A program made the translations under genes and the position numbers. From Puniceicoccales bacterium (GTDB lineage Bacteria > Verrucomicrobiota > Verrucomicrobiia > Opitutales > UBA953), in contig JAITIB010000050.1 in the NCBI GenBank assembly GCA_031279675.1, forward strand, positions 1 to 19,474: a stretch of 19,474 nucleotides of DNA, given 5' to 3'. Under the pieces are notes generated by a model. It saw only the letters and a program-made list of their open reading frames with translations. It searched no databases and was not told the origin of the DNA. Below, piece after piece: positions 7,051 through 15,395 of the stretch (position 1 is its first letter; the number at the start of each line of letters is the position of its first letter).

Positions 7051-7815
7051 TCAGGGTGACGTTGTGCGACGGTGCAGGGCGATGAGGAATTCGCGGTTGC
7101 CGTCGCCGCCTTGTATGGGCGAGGGGGTGGTGCCGAGGAGTTCGACGCGGGGGAGGCGGGTTTGGGCGAAGGTGCGGATTTCCTCCACAATGCGTGTGTG
7201 GATGGCGGGGTCGCGGATGATTCCGGAGGTTTTGTCCGCCTCGGTTTTTTGCGCTTCGAACTGGGGTTTGATGAGTGCGATGAGGTGGCCGCCGGGGGTG
7301 AGTCGCGCCCAGGCGGGGGCGAGGGTCTTGGTGAGCGAGATGAAGGCGAGGTCCATGACGATGAGCGCGTAGTCGGGGCGGGGGAGGGGGTGTGTGGCGA
7401 GGGTGCGGGCGTTGATTTTTTCGAGGTTGGTCACGCGCGGGTTGGCGCGCAATTTGGGGTGGAGTTGCCCGTGGCCGACGTCAACGCAGTCGATGTGGGT
7501 GGCGCCGTGCTGGAGGAGGCAGTCGGTGAAGCCGCCGGTGGAGGCGCCGATGTCGAGGGCGTGAAGGCGGGTGGGGTCGATGTGAAAGTGGGCGAGGGCG
7601 TGGGCGAGTTTTTCTCCGCCGCGGCTGACGTAGCGCGGGGGTGTTTCGATGTGCAGCGGGGTGTCTGGTGGGAGGGCGGTGGCGGGTTTGGCGATGAGGG
7701 TGTGGGGGCCGGCCCGGACTTTTCCGGCCATGATGAGGGCTTTGGCGAGGGTGCGTGTGGGGGCTTTGCCTTGGAGGACGAGGAGCTCGTCGGCGCGGAT
7801 TTTGGCGGGGGGCAT
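7051..7815 (-). CDS. tlyA: TlyA-family rRNA methyltransferase (S4 domain plus FtsJ-like domain)
   Basis: A 254-residue TlyA/hemolysin-A-family protein. Characterised members are 2'-O-methyltransferases acting on 16S and/or 23S rRNA; the hemolysin name is historical. An S4 RNA-binding domain occupies about residues 5-65 (start KIRADELLVLQG, then TRTLAKALIMAGKV), followed by the linker YVSRGGEKL at 62-70. The SAM-binding motif DIGASTGGFTDCLL is at 88-101, with VDVGHGQLHPKLR near 111-123, a KPQFEA motif, and the C-terminal PSPIQGGDGNREFL, all typical. It starts 17 bp after yicC ends, so they are probably one transcript. The exact rRNA target is unknown. Confidence 0.92.
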   Translation of the reverse strand: MPPAKIRADELLVLQGKAPTRTLAKALIMAGKVRAGPHTLIAKPATALPPDTPLHIETPPRYVSRGGEKLAHALAHFHIDPTRLHALDIGASTGGFTDCLLQHGATHIDCVDVGHGQLHPKLRANPRVTNLEKINARTLATHPLPRPDYALIVMDLAFISLTKTLAPAWARLTPGGHLIALIKPQFEAQKTEADKTSGIIRDPAIHTRIVEEIRTFAQTRLPRVELLGTTPSPIQGGDGNREFLIALHRRTTSP

Positions 7816-7832
7816 GGGGGGTGGGGGTGGGG

Positions 7833-8726
7833 TTATTCGATATTCTGGACTTGCTCGCGGATGCGTTCGAGCTCGTTTTTGCCTTCGATGACGAGGCGGG
7901 TGATGGGGAGGTGGTTGGCTTTGCTGCCGATGGTGTTGAGCTCGCGGTTGATTTCCTGGCAGAGGAAGTCGAGCTTGCGTCCGATTTCCTGTGCTTCGTC
8001 GAGAATGGCGAGGAATTGGGCGTAGTGGCTGTGGAGGCGGGTGGTTTCCTCGGTGATGTCACAGCGGTCGGCAAAGAGGGCTATTTCTTTGAGGACGCGT
8101 TCGTCTGCGGGGTCGAGGTCGAGTCCGGCTTGCTGGAGGCGGGCGAAGAGGGCGGTGCGGTGGCGGGGGAGGATGCCGTCGCTGTGGGTGGTGATTTGGG
8201 TGGTGTGGGTTTGGAGTGTGTGGATGCGTGCGCGCAGGTCGGTCTCGAGGTGGCGTCCTTCTTGCGCGCGCATGGCGGCGAGATGGGAGAGGGCGGTGTG
8301 GAGGGCTGCCTTGAGGGCGGACTGGGTCCCGGGCGCGTCGAGGGGCGGGAGGTTTTCGCGGCGTGCGCGGTGCAGCTCGGCAAGGCGCAGGAGGAGGTGA
8401 GCGTCGGGGTTGAAGGGGAGGTTGTGGGCGGCGGCCTGCCGGGAGAGTTTGGCGAGGGTTTCCCTGAGGGCGTCGGGGTCCCAGAGGAGGGCGTTGGCGG
8501 TGGCGTTGGCGGTGAGGGAGGGTTGGATCTGGAGGGTGAGTTTGCCGCGTGTGATGTGCGCGCGGATGCAGGGGGCGAGGAGGTGCTCAAGGGTGGTCCA
8601 TTCGGGCGGGGCGGAGATGTGGAGTTCGAGGGTGCGGCGGTTGACGGTGCTGGCTTCGAGTGTCATTTCGGTGGCGCCGAGGGTCAGGGTGGCGCGTCCG
8701 TATCCGGTCATTGATTTGATGGGCAT
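7833..8726 (-). CDS. yicC: YicC-family endoribonuclease
   Basis: A 297-residue YicC/YloC-family protein; the E. coli member has been described as an endoribonuclease involved in small-RNA turnover. Diagnostic ends are both present: SMTGYGRA at residues 5-12, and near the C-terminus GRKLDFLCQEINREL followed by NTIGSKA and the final EGKNELERIREQVQNIE. The middle is a long helical segment. It sits between the GlcD-like gene (33 bp upstream) and tlyA (17 bp downstream) on the same strand. In many bacteria yicC precedes gmk; that partner is absent here. Confidence 0.93.
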   Translation of the reverse strand: MPIKSMTGYGRATLTLGATEMTLEASTVNRRTLELHISAPPEWTTLEHLLAPCIRAHITRGKLTLQIQPSLTANATANALLWDPDALRETLAKLSRQAAAHNLPFNPDAHLLLRLAELHRARRENLPPLDAPGTQSALKAALHTALSHLAAMRAQEGRHLETDLRARIHTLQTHTTQITTHSDGILPRHRTALFARLQQAGLDLDPADERVLKEIALFADRCDITEETTRLHSHYAQFLAILDEAQEIGRKLDFLCQEINRELNTIGSKANHLPITRLVIEGKNELERIREQVQNIE

Positions 8727-8759
8727 GGGTGGTGGTGCGGTTTGGTTGGATGGATGGTG

Positions 8760-10223
8760 TTAGTGCTTATCCCAGGGAAGGGGGGTGGTGACGGGGGTGT
8801 GGTCCCAGACGTTGGTGATGTCGAAGATTTGGCCGGGGGCGAGAATATGGTTGGGATCGAGGGCGTGCTTGATGGCGAGCATGGCGTCGATTTCCGCCGT
8901 GGTGTGCTGGAGGCGCAGGAAGGGGGACTTGGCGATGCCGATGCCGTGCTCGCCGGTGATGGCGCCGCCGAGGGCGACGACTTTTTCCATCATGAGCCGG
9001 ATGCCTTCCTGGGCGCGGAGTCGTTGGACGGAGTCGTTGCGGTCATACATGATGTGGATGTGGAAGTTGCCGTCGGCGGCGTGCCCGAAGGTGGGGGTGG
9101 GCAGGTGTGTGCGCGCGTGAATTTCGCGGGTGTGCTGGATCAGGGGGATGTAGGCGTGGAGGGGGACGACAATGTCTTCGTTGAGCTTGGCATTGCCGAG
9201 TTGATACATGGCCTGGGAACAGGTGCGACGGGTGTTCCAGAGAGTTTCGGCCTCGGCTGGGTCGGCAGTTTCACGCCAGGCTGGCGTGTGCCGGCGCGCC
9301 CAGGCGCGGAGGTGCGCGATGTCGTCGGAGAGGGCGCCGGGGGCGCCGTCGATCTCAACGAGGAGGATGGCGGGGGGTGCGCTGGCGCCGGCCTCGGGGA
9401 AGACGGGGGCGTTGGCGCGGTGTTGGGCGCAGGCGACGGTTTGGGTGTCGAGAAATTCGAGGACGGAGGGCGTCCGGTGCTGGGCGAGGAGCGTGACAGC
9501 GGCTTCGAGCGCGTGCTCGTCGGTGGGGAATGCCAGAAGAAAGGTGTGCCGGGCTTGGGGGCGGGGGATGAGTTTGAGGGTGGCATGTGTGATGACACCG
9601 AGGGTTCCTTCGGAGCCGATCCAGAGGTCTTTCATGTTGTAGCCGCTGGCGTATTTGCGCAGGGGGCCGCCCCAGCGGACGAACCGGCCGGTCGGGAGGA
9701 ATCCTTCGAGGGCATAGATGTAGTCACGGCAGACTCCGTATTTGGCGGCACGCAGGCCGCCGGCGTTGGTGGCGATGTTGCCGCCAATGGTGCAATATTT
9801 CACGGAGGAAGGGTCCGGGGGGTAAAAGAGTCCGTGGGCGGCGGCGGCGGCGTCTATGTCGGCGGTGATGGCGCCGGGCTGGACGTGGGCGAGCGAGGCG
9901 GTGGCGTCCACGGCGATGCGCGTCCAGTGGGCGAGGCTGAGCACCCAGCCGCCGTGGATCGGGGCGGCGGCCCCGGCGCAGCCCGAGCCGGCGCCGCGGA
10001 TGGTGACGGGGACGTGGTGAGTGTTCGCGAGTTGCAGCGTGGTGGCGATGTCGGCCTCGGTGCGCGGGTGGACGACGGCGTGGGGGGGGAAGGGGATGCG
10101 CGTGTTGTCAAATGATGCGGCGTGGAGGGATTGGGGGTCGGTGCGGACGTTTTCGTGGCCGAGCGCCTGGGCGAGTTGTTGGGTGGCGGCGGCGATGACG
10201 GGGTGGTGGCGGGTGCTGCTCAT
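8760..10223 (-). CDS. GlcD-like FAD-linked oxidase (glycolate or D-lactate dehydrogenase family)
   Basis: A 487-residue flavoprotein of the FAD_binding_4 / FAD-oxidase_C family, which oxidises 2-hydroxy acids such as D-lactate or glycolate. FAD-binding motifs: IRGAGSGCAG at 75-84, PDPSS at 136-140, TIGGNIATNAGG at 145-156 and GSEGTLGVIT at 203-212. Substrate-domain motifs: FGHAADGNFHIH at 379-390 (conserved His) and GEHGIG at 424-429. No iron-sulfur CCG-type domain is fused, and no glcE or glcF neighbour is present, so electrons would go to a partner encoded elsewhere. It is probably the first gene of the reverse group ending with tlyA. Substrate is uncertain; 2-hydroxyglutarate is another option. 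Confidence 0.9.
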   Translation of the reverse strand: MSSTRHHPVIAAATQQLAQALGHENVRTDPQSLHAASFDNTRIPFPPHAVVHPRTEADIATTLQLANTHHVPVTIRGAGSGCAGAAAPIHGGWVLSLAHWTRIAVDATASLAHVQPGAITADIDAAAAAHGLFYPPDPSSVKYCTIGGNIATNAGGLRAAKYGVCRDYIYALEGFLPTGRFVRWGGPLRKYASGYNMKDLWIGSEGTLGVITHATLKLIPRPQARHTFLLAFPTDEHALEAAVTLLAQHRTPSVLEFLDTQTVACAQHRANAPVFPEAGASAPPAILLVEIDGAPGALSDDIAHLRAWARRHTPAWRETADPAEAETLWNTRRTCSQAMYQLGNAKLNEDIVVPLHAYIPLIQHTREIHARTHLPTPTFGHAADGNFHIHIMYDRNDSVQRLRAQEGIRLMMEKVVALGGAITGEHGIGIAKSPFLRLQHTTAEIDAMLAIKHALDPNHILAPGQIFDITNVWDHTPVTTPLPWDKH

Positions 10224-10384
10224 TTAAAATCACTCTGTGTGTCGCGGGGGTTTTTTTCAAGGGTGCAGTGGACGGGTGGGCCCGGGGTGCGTGGCGTGTC
10301 CGAAAGCTTTGCTTGTGACGGTGGAATAATCTTTTAGGTTCCCCCATCCAATCCAATTTCCTGTCGCATCAGCACAATCAGCCC

Positions 10385-11821
10385 ATGAGTCCGCCCGCAT
10401 TGTCCTTACCCGAGCCACTTCCCGATCTTCTCCCTATCCGTCCGCTTGCCCGTCCCATTCGCGCCACCGTTTCGCTTCCCGGCTCCAAGAGCATTACCAA
10501 TCGCGCCCTCATTCTTGCCGTGCTTGGCACTGGCGGGACGGTGCTCACGAACGCCCTTTTCAGTCGTGACACGCGCATCATGGTGGATGCCCTGCGCGCC
10601 CTCGGCTATGAGATCCATGCCGACGAGGCAGCCCGCACCCTCACCGTCCACGGGACAGGGGGGAACATCCCCCGTGCCCAGGCCGCGCTGCATGTTGGCA
10701 ATGCCGGCACAGCGGCCCGTTTTCTCACCGCCCTGCTTACCCTCCATCCGCGTGGTGTTTACACGCTTGATGGCGATCCTCCCATGCGTGTCCGGCCCAT
10801 GCGCGGGCTTCTTGCCGCCCTTGGTGCCCAGGGTGCCGTTGCCACCGTTCCCGGCACCGGTGCTCCCGCGCATCATTTCCCCTTTGTCTTGCGCACGCGC
10901 GGACTTCCCGGTGGCGCCCTCAGCATGGATGCCGCCGCCAGTTCGCAGCTTTTGAGCGCGCTTCTTCACGTTGCCCCTTATGCCCGCGATGCCCCTCTTG
11001 CCATCCATCTCCCCCGTCCCACTGTTTCCCAGCCTTTTGTCCAAATGACTCTCCGCATGATGGCGCAATTTGGGCAAACGGTTCCGCCGCGGCTCCTGCG
11101 TCCTGTTTCCGGCATTTCTGGCGCGCCCGTCACCTACGCGCTCCCCAATTCCGGCCCTGCTCCTTTGCCAGCCACTTATGCCATTGAGCCCGACGCCACC
11201 GCGGCCAGCTATTTCCTCGCGCTGCCCGTTGCGGCTCCCGTCTCCCTTGTTCTCGACGGGCTTCCCCCCGGGGACAGTCTTCAGGGCGACACTGCCTTTG
11301 CCGCGATCCTTCAACAAACCGGGCTTTCTCTTCGCCCCACGTCCACTGGTTGGATGACCGCCCCCGCTTCCGGTTGCGCCCGTGGGGGCGATTATGATTT
11401 CAACGCCATTTCCGACACCTTTCTCACGCTTGCCGCCCTCGCTCCCCTTCTCGACGGTCCGTTGACGCTTCGCAACCTTGCCCATGCGCGCCGCCAGGAA
11501 ACGGACCGCCTTGCTGCCCTCGCCACGGAGCTCCACAAACTCGGGCAGCGCACCCATCCGACGCCCGAGGGCCTTTGCGCCAATCCCGCCCACGGTGACA
11601 TCACCATTTATCCCGATCCGGGAAAGATGCGCCGCCTCAGCGCTTCCCGCCCCATTTCCATTCACACCTATGACGACCATCGCATCGCCATGAGTTTTGC
11701 CATTCTTGGCACCCACGATCTCCACGGCGATGGGCGTCCTTGGCTTGCCATCCACGATCCCGCCTGTTGTGCCAAGACTTTCCCCAACTTTTTCACCACT
11801 CTTCACGACCTTCATCCATGA
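10385..11821 (+). CDS. aroA: 3-phosphoshikimate 1-carboxyvinyltransferase (EPSP synthase)
   Basis: Shikimate-pathway enzyme joining phosphoenolpyruvate to shikimate 3-phosphate, towards aromatic amino acids. Visible motifs: LPGSKSITNRA at 31-41, GNAGTAARFL at 105-114 (PEP-binding region), DGDPPMRVRPM at 129-139, SSQLL at 186-190, EPDATAASYF at 268-277, NAISDTFLTLA at 340-350 (Asp344 at the catalytic Asp position), RQETDRL at 370-376 (Glu372 at the catalytic Glu position) and TYDDHRIAMS at 428-437. Length 478 is somewhat above the usual 430, partly through an N-terminal extension of about 20 Pro- and Leu-rich residues. The stop overlaps the next start (ATGA). It diverges from the GlcD-like gene across 161 bp that should hold both promoters. 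Confidence 0.96.
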   Translation: MSPPALSLPEPLPDLLPIRPLARPIRATVSLPGSKSITNRALILAVLGTGGTVLTNALFSRDTRIMVDALRALGYEIHADEAARTLTVHGTGGNIPRAQAALHVGNAGTAARFLTALLTLHPRGVYTLDGDPPMRVRPMRGLLAALGAQGAVATVPGTGAPAHHFPFVLRTRGLPGGALSMDAAASSQLLSALLHVAPYARDAPLAIHLPRPTVSQPFVQMTLRMMAQFGQTVPPRLLRPVSGISGAPVTYALPNSGPAPLPATYAIEPDATAASYFLALPVAAPVSLVLDGLPPGDSLQGDTAFAAILQQTGLSLRPTSTGWMTAPASGCARGGDYDFNAISDTFLTLAALAPLLDGPLTLRNLAHARRQETDRLAALATELHKLGQRTHPTPEGLCANPAHGDITIYPDPGKMRRLSASRPISIHTYDDHRIAMSFAILGTHDLHGDGRPWLAIHDPACCAKTFPNFFTTLHDLHP

Positions 11822-12846
11822 GCCGCTGCGACATCACCACCGTCATCACACAAGACACTCCCCGTTTCCTCGCCCTCCTTGAGCGCCACCGCCACGATCG
11901 CGTTGTCGTCCTCGGGCACATGCGTCCCGATGGCGACTGCATTGGCGCCCAAATCGCCCTTTGCCGCATCCTTCGCGCCCAAGGCACCGAGGCCATCTGC
12001 GTCAACCACCATGCCATCCCCCGCACCCTTGCCTCGCTCCAGCACGACACTCCGTTTTATCACGAGCCCCGTTTCATCCCCGCCGGCAGCCATGCCATTT
12101 GTGTGGACTGCTCCGATCTCACCCGTCTCGGGCCCGTCCTTGGCGCCCATTTCCCACGGATTGCCGCCAACATAGACCACCACATCTCCAACACCAATTA
12201 CGCCTGCGAAAACATCGTCCATCCCGATGCCGCCGCCGCCTGCCAGATGATTGCCGCGCTCGCCTTTGATGCCCGCATTCCCCTTGATCCCGTCACGGCG
12301 CAAGCCCTCTACACCGGGATTGTCACCGACACCGGGCAGTTCAAATACCGCAACACCACCGCCGGCCTCCTCACCACCGCCGCCCGTCTCCTCGAACACG
12401 GCGCTGCCGCCGATCTCACCACGCGCTGCCTTTACGAGAACGATCGTCTTGACCGCCTTCTTCTTCTCCAACGCTGCCTCGGCACCTTTGAGCTCCACCA
12501 TGGCGGACGTATTTGCGCCGGACACCTCACTGCCGCGGACTATGCCGCCACCCGCACTGCAAAGGAAGACGCGGAAGGCTTCATCGACTATGCCCGCAAC
12601 ATCGCCTCCGTCGCCATCGCCCTCCTCCTTGAGGAAACCCCTGCCGGGCTCAAGGGCAGCCTTCGCGCCAAGGATCCCCGTTATCGCCTCGACCGCCTTG
12701 CCGCCACCCTCAATGGCGGCGGGCACACGCTTGCCGCCGGATTCAACCTTCCGGGCGCCACGCTCGCCACGCACCGCTCGCAAATCCTCGCCGCTCTCGC
12801 CATCCACATGGATGGCATTGATGCCGCCCAACCCATTGACAACTGA
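11818..12846 (+). CDS. DHH-family phosphoesterase, NrnA-like (nanoRNase / pAp phosphatase)
   Basis: A 342-residue DHH-DHHA1 protein. Relatives such as B. subtilis NrnA degrade 2-5 nt RNAs and dephosphorylate pAp. Metal-site motifs: HMRPDGDCIGA at 34-44, VDCSD at 96-100 and IDHHISN at 119-125 (the DHH motif), then YTGIVTDTGQFKYRNTT near 165-181. The DHHA1 domain ends in GSLRAKD and GGGHTLAAGF near 300-309. The ATG at 11818 overlaps the aroA stop by 4 bp, which decides the start; the open frame further upstream lies inside aroA. The closest functional labels are oligoribonuclease or pAp phosphatase; RecJ is excluded by the small size. Confidence 0.92.
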   Translation: MSRCDITTVITQDTPRFLALLERHRHDRVVVLGHMRPDGDCIGAQIALCRILRAQGTEAICVNHHAIPRTLASLQHDTPFYHEPRFIPAGSHAICVDCSDLTRLGPVLGAHFPRIAANIDHHISNTNYACENIVHPDAAAACQMIAALAFDARIPLDPVTAQALYTGIVTDTGQFKYRNTTAGLLTTAARLLEHGAAADLTTRCLYENDRLDRLLLLQRCLGTFELHHGGRICAGHLTAADYAATRTAKEDAEGFIDYARNIASVAIALLLEETPAGLKGSLRAKDPRYRLDRLAATLNGGGHTLAAGFNLPGATLATHRSQILAALAIHMDGIDAAQPIDN

Positions 12847-12856
12847 GACCACCGCC

Positions 12857-13636
12857 ATGACCTCCCCAGCCGCCCCCCTGCGCATTGCCGGGCACGAATT
12901 TCAAAGCCGTCTCCTTGCCGGCACCGGAAAATACGCCACCGGCGCCCAGATGGCCGCCAGCCTCCACGCCACCGGCGCCCAAATTGTCACCGTTGCCATC
13001 AAGCGCATCCAGTTTGGCAAGCCCGCCGACTCCATCCTGAACCATCTCGACCGCGCCCGTTACCAACTCCTTCCCAACACTTCCGGCGCGCACACCGCCA
13101 GCGAGGCCATCCTTGCCGCCCGCATGGCCCGCGAAGCCCTCCACACGCCCTGGCTCAAGCTCGAAATTCATCCCGACCCGAAGTGGCTCATGCCGGATCC
13201 CGTCGAAACCCTTCGCGCCTGCGAACAACTTGTCCGCGACGGCTTCATCGTCCTTCCCTACATTCACGCCGATCCCGTTCTCGCCAGGCACCTTGAGCGC
13301 GCCGGTGCCGCCGCCGTCATGCCCCTCGGGGCGCCCATCGGGAGCAATCTGGGACTGCGCGCCCGTGATTTCATCCGCATCATCATCGAGCAATCCACCA
13401 TCCCCGTCATTGTTGACGCCGGCCTTGGCGCCCCCTCGCACGCCGCCGAGGCCATGGAGCTCGGCGCGGATGCCGTCCTCGTCAACACCGCCATTGCCAC
13501 CGTGCCGGATCCCGTGGCCATGGGGCGCGCATTCAAACTCGCCGTCGAGGCCGGACGTCTTGCCCATGAAAGCGGCATGGCCCCCGCCACCTTCAGCGCC
13601 GACGCCACCTCGCCCCTCACGGATTTTTTGGAATAG
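12857..13636 (+). CDS. thiG: Thiazole synthase ThiG
   Basis: Forms the thiazole phosphate half of thiamine from deoxyxylulose 5-phosphate, an iminoglycine donor and the ThiS thiocarboxylate. Visible: LAGTGKY at 20-26, LPNTSGAHTA at 72-81, WLKLEIHPD at 99-107 with Lys101 at the Schiff-base position, MPLGAPIGS at 155-163, and the phosphate-binding end of the barrel, DAGLGAPSHAAEAMELGADA then NTAIA. VAIKRI replaces the commoner VA(V/I)RR. Length is 259 residues. The start at 12857, 10 bp after the DHH gene, was preferred over the much longer open frame, which is a shadow of that gene. No thiS, thiF, thiH or thiO is nearby and no TPP riboswitch is seen directly upstream. Confidence 0.95.
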   Translation: MTSPAAPLRIAGHEFQSRLLAGTGKYATGAQMAASLHATGAQIVTVAIKRIQFGKPADSILNHLDRARYQLLPNTSGAHTASEAILAARMAREALHTPWLKLEIHPDPKWLMPDPVETLRACEQLVRDGFIVLPYIHADPVLARHLERAGAAAVMPLGAPIGSNLGLRARDFIRIIIEQSTIPVIVDAGLGAPSHAAEAMELGADAVLVNTAIATVPDPVAMGRAFKLAVEAGRLAHESGMAPATFSADATSPLTDFLE

Positions 13637-13653
13637 CGCGCTCCCGGGCGCGC
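13636..13653. terminator. GC hairpin between convergent thiG and pdxJ
   Basis: GCGCGC (13636-13641) pairs with GCGCGC (13648-13653) across TCCCGG, exactly in the 20-bp gap between the two convergent stop codons. There is no T run on either side, so it may act as a bidirectional stop or as RNA 3'-end protection only. Confidence 0.4.
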
Positions 13654-13656
13654 ATG

Positions 13657-14418
13657 TCATCCGCCGCGCAAACGCGCCCGCATTTCGCGGACCGCCCCGC
13701 CGATGCCGTGCAAAAGCGCGCGCGCCAGAAGCGCGTGCCCGATGTTCAACTCGTGCAAATGCGGCAGCGTGAGCACCTCGCGAATATTCACGTAATTGAT
13801 CCCGTGCCCGGCGTTGACCACCAGATCAAGCTGTGCCGCGTGTTCCGCCGCGCGGCGCAGCCGGGCCAGCTCCACCGCGCGCGCCGCGGCGTCATGGTAT
13901 GCATTGGCAAACGCCCCCGTGTGCAGCTCTATCCAGGGCGCGCCCGTGGCGCCCGCCGCGTCAACCTGCGCCGGATCGGGCGCGATGAAAAGGCTCGTCG
14001 CGATTCCAGCCCCGTTCATCCGGGCCACAATTTCCCGGATGCGCCCCTGTTGCGCGGCAACGTCCAGCCCGCCCTCCGTGGAAATTTCCTCACGCTTTTC
14101 CGGGACAAGGCAGACGCTGTCCGGGCGAACCCCGAGGGCGAATTCCACAATCGCCTTGTCGCAGGCCATTTCGAGATTAAGGCGTGTCTGGATGGACTCG
14201 CGCAAACGCTCAATGTCGCGCTCCTGCATGTGGCGGCGATCCTCGCGAAGGTGCGCCGTGATGCCGTCGGCGCCCGCCTGCTCGGCAAGCAACGCCACCG
14301 CGACCGGATCGGGCTCGACGAACTGCCCGCACGTGCGCCCGGCCTCGCGATAACGCGCCTGACGCAACGTGGCCGCATGGTCAATGTTCACACCAAGAAG
14401 AACGGGGACACTCATCAT
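13657..14418 (-). CDS. pdxJ: Pyridoxine 5'-phosphate synthase PdxJ
   Basis: Last step of de novo vitamin B6 synthesis: condenses 3-amino-1-hydroxyacetone phosphate with deoxyxylulose 5-phosphate. Family motifs: GVNIDHAATLRQAR at 9-22, HLREDRRHM at 56-64, PEKREEISTEGG at 106-117 (catalytic Glu region), then ELHTGAFA, NAGHGINY and ELNIGHALLARA towards the C-terminus. Length is 253 residues. Two adjacent ATGs (14418 and 14415) make the exact start ambiguous by one residue. It follows yebC by 60 bp on the same strand, so the pair is probably one transcript. It consumes the same sugar phosphate as ThiG, encoded convergently. Confidence 0.96.
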   Translation of the reverse strand: MMSVPVLLGVNIDHAATLRQARYREAGRTCGQFVEPDPVAVALLAEQAGADGITAHLREDRRHMQERDIERLRESIQTRLNLEMACDKAIVEFALGVRPDSVCLVPEKREEISTEGGLDVAAQQGRIREIVARMNGAGIATSLFIAPDPAQVDAAGATGAPWIELHTGAFANAYHDAAARAVELARLRRAAEHAAQLDLVVNAGHGINYVNIREVLTLPHLHELNIGHALLARALLHGIGGAVREMRARLRGG

Positions 14419-14478
14419 GCCCCCACTAAAGCACTCCCCCGAACGCGTTGAAAAGCGGAAATCCCGCCTTCGCCCGCG

Positions 14479-15219
14479 TCAGAGGACGAGATTGTCGGCG
14501 ATCTCGTGGTTGGCGTGGACCGCCTTGACATCGTCCAGACTGTCCAGCGTTTCAATGAGGCGGAGAATGCCCTTCGCCGCGGTGGCGTCGGTGACGGTGA
14601 CTGTGGTGTTGGGCAGATAGGCGATTTCCGAGGAATCGGGCTTGATCCCCTTGTCCTCAAGCGCCTTGGCGACAGCGTCGTAAGGGTGGACACCGCAAAG
14701 AATCTCAAAATGGTCCCCGTGGTTGAGCACGTCGTCGGCGCCCGCCTCAAGGGCGATTTCCATGAGGGCATCCTCGGTGGTGCTCTCGGCACTGATGAGG
14801 AACTGCCCCTTGCGCTGAAAGTTGAAGGCGAGCGCCCCGGGCGTGGCAAGACTGCCACCGGCCTTCGTGAACGCCGCGCGAATCTCACCGACGGCACGGT
14901 TCTTGTTGTCGGTCGTGACCTCGATGATGATGCCGACGCCACCGGGCGCGTAACCCTCGTAAACAATCTCCTCGTAGGAGACACCGGGAAGCTCGCCCGT
15001 GCCTTTCTTGACGGCGCGCTCGATGTTGTCGGCTGGCATGTTGGCCGTGCGCGCCTTCGCAAGCAGCGTGCGCAGCTTCGCGTTGGAAGCGGCGTCCCCG
15101 CCGCCGGCGCGCGCCGCGAGCGTGAGTTCCTTTGCCAGGACGCTGAAAATTTTCCCGCGCTTGGCGTCAACGGCAGCCTTGTGGCGCCGGGTGGTTGCCC
15201 ATTTGCTGTGTCCAGACAT
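14479..15219 (-). CDS. yebC: YebC/PmpR (TACO1) family protein
   Basis: A 246-residue member of the YebC/PmpR/TACO1 family, described both as transcription regulators and, more recently, as ribosome-associated factors that ease translation through proline stretches. The N-terminus MSGHSKWATTRRHKAAVDAK is the family signature. EGYAPGGVGIIIEVTTDNKN (about 88-107) and the end segment VTVTDATAAKGILRLIETLD are also typical. A translation role would suit a genome whose proteins carry runs such as PPPPP in LpxD, but that is inference. Just upstream (15239-15254) is an inverted repeat; downstream is pdxJ. Confidence 0.95.
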   Translation of the reverse strand: MSGHSKWATTRRHKAAVDAKRGKIFSVLAKELTLAARAGGGDAASNAKLRTLLAKARTANMPADNIERAVKKGTGELPGVSYEEIVYEGYAPGGVGIIIEVTTDNKNRAVGEIRAAFTKAGGSLATPGALAFNFQRKGQFLISAESTTEDALMEIALEAGADDVLNHGDHFEILCGVHPYDAVAKALEDKGIKPDSSEIAYLPNTTVTVTDATAAKGILRLIETLDSLDDVKAVHANHEIADNLVL

Positions 15220-15238
15220 GAGCGCGGAGAAAACGAAA

Positions 15239-15254
15239 TTTCACCGTGGTGAAA
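15239..15254. promoter_or_regulatory. Inverted repeat upstream of yebC
   Basis: TTTCACC and GGTGAAA flank a two-base centre, forming a 16-bp dyad 20 bases before the yebC start on the reverse strand. It could be an operator or an mRNA hairpin near the ribosome site. No regulator is identified and a chance match is possible. Confidence 0.35.
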
Positions 15255-15395
15255 AGCGGAAAATTCCAACGCCACCCAAAGACCCTCAAACGGGCAACGC
15301 ACCTTGCCGCCCCGTCCAATCCGCCGACTCTGCGCCCACCGCGCCTCAGCCACAGTCTTGAACACCAGCCCAATCAACAGAACCTTCCAATATCC

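Noticed and set aside
7072..10115. Long forward frames opposite tlyA, yicC and the GlcD-like gene
   Set aside because: Antisense shadows produced by the strong C bias of the reverse-strand genes; the true genes have complete motif sets.
10406..12885. Long reverse-strand frames opposite aroA and the DHH gene (469 and 357 codons)
   Set aside because: Long only because stop codons are rare in GC-rich antisense sequence; aroA and the DHH protein carry all expected active-site motifs on the other strand.
13654..15252. Forward frames opposite pdxJ and yebC
   Set aside because: Antisense to two fully recognisable genes; no family motif and Arg/Ala-rich composition.
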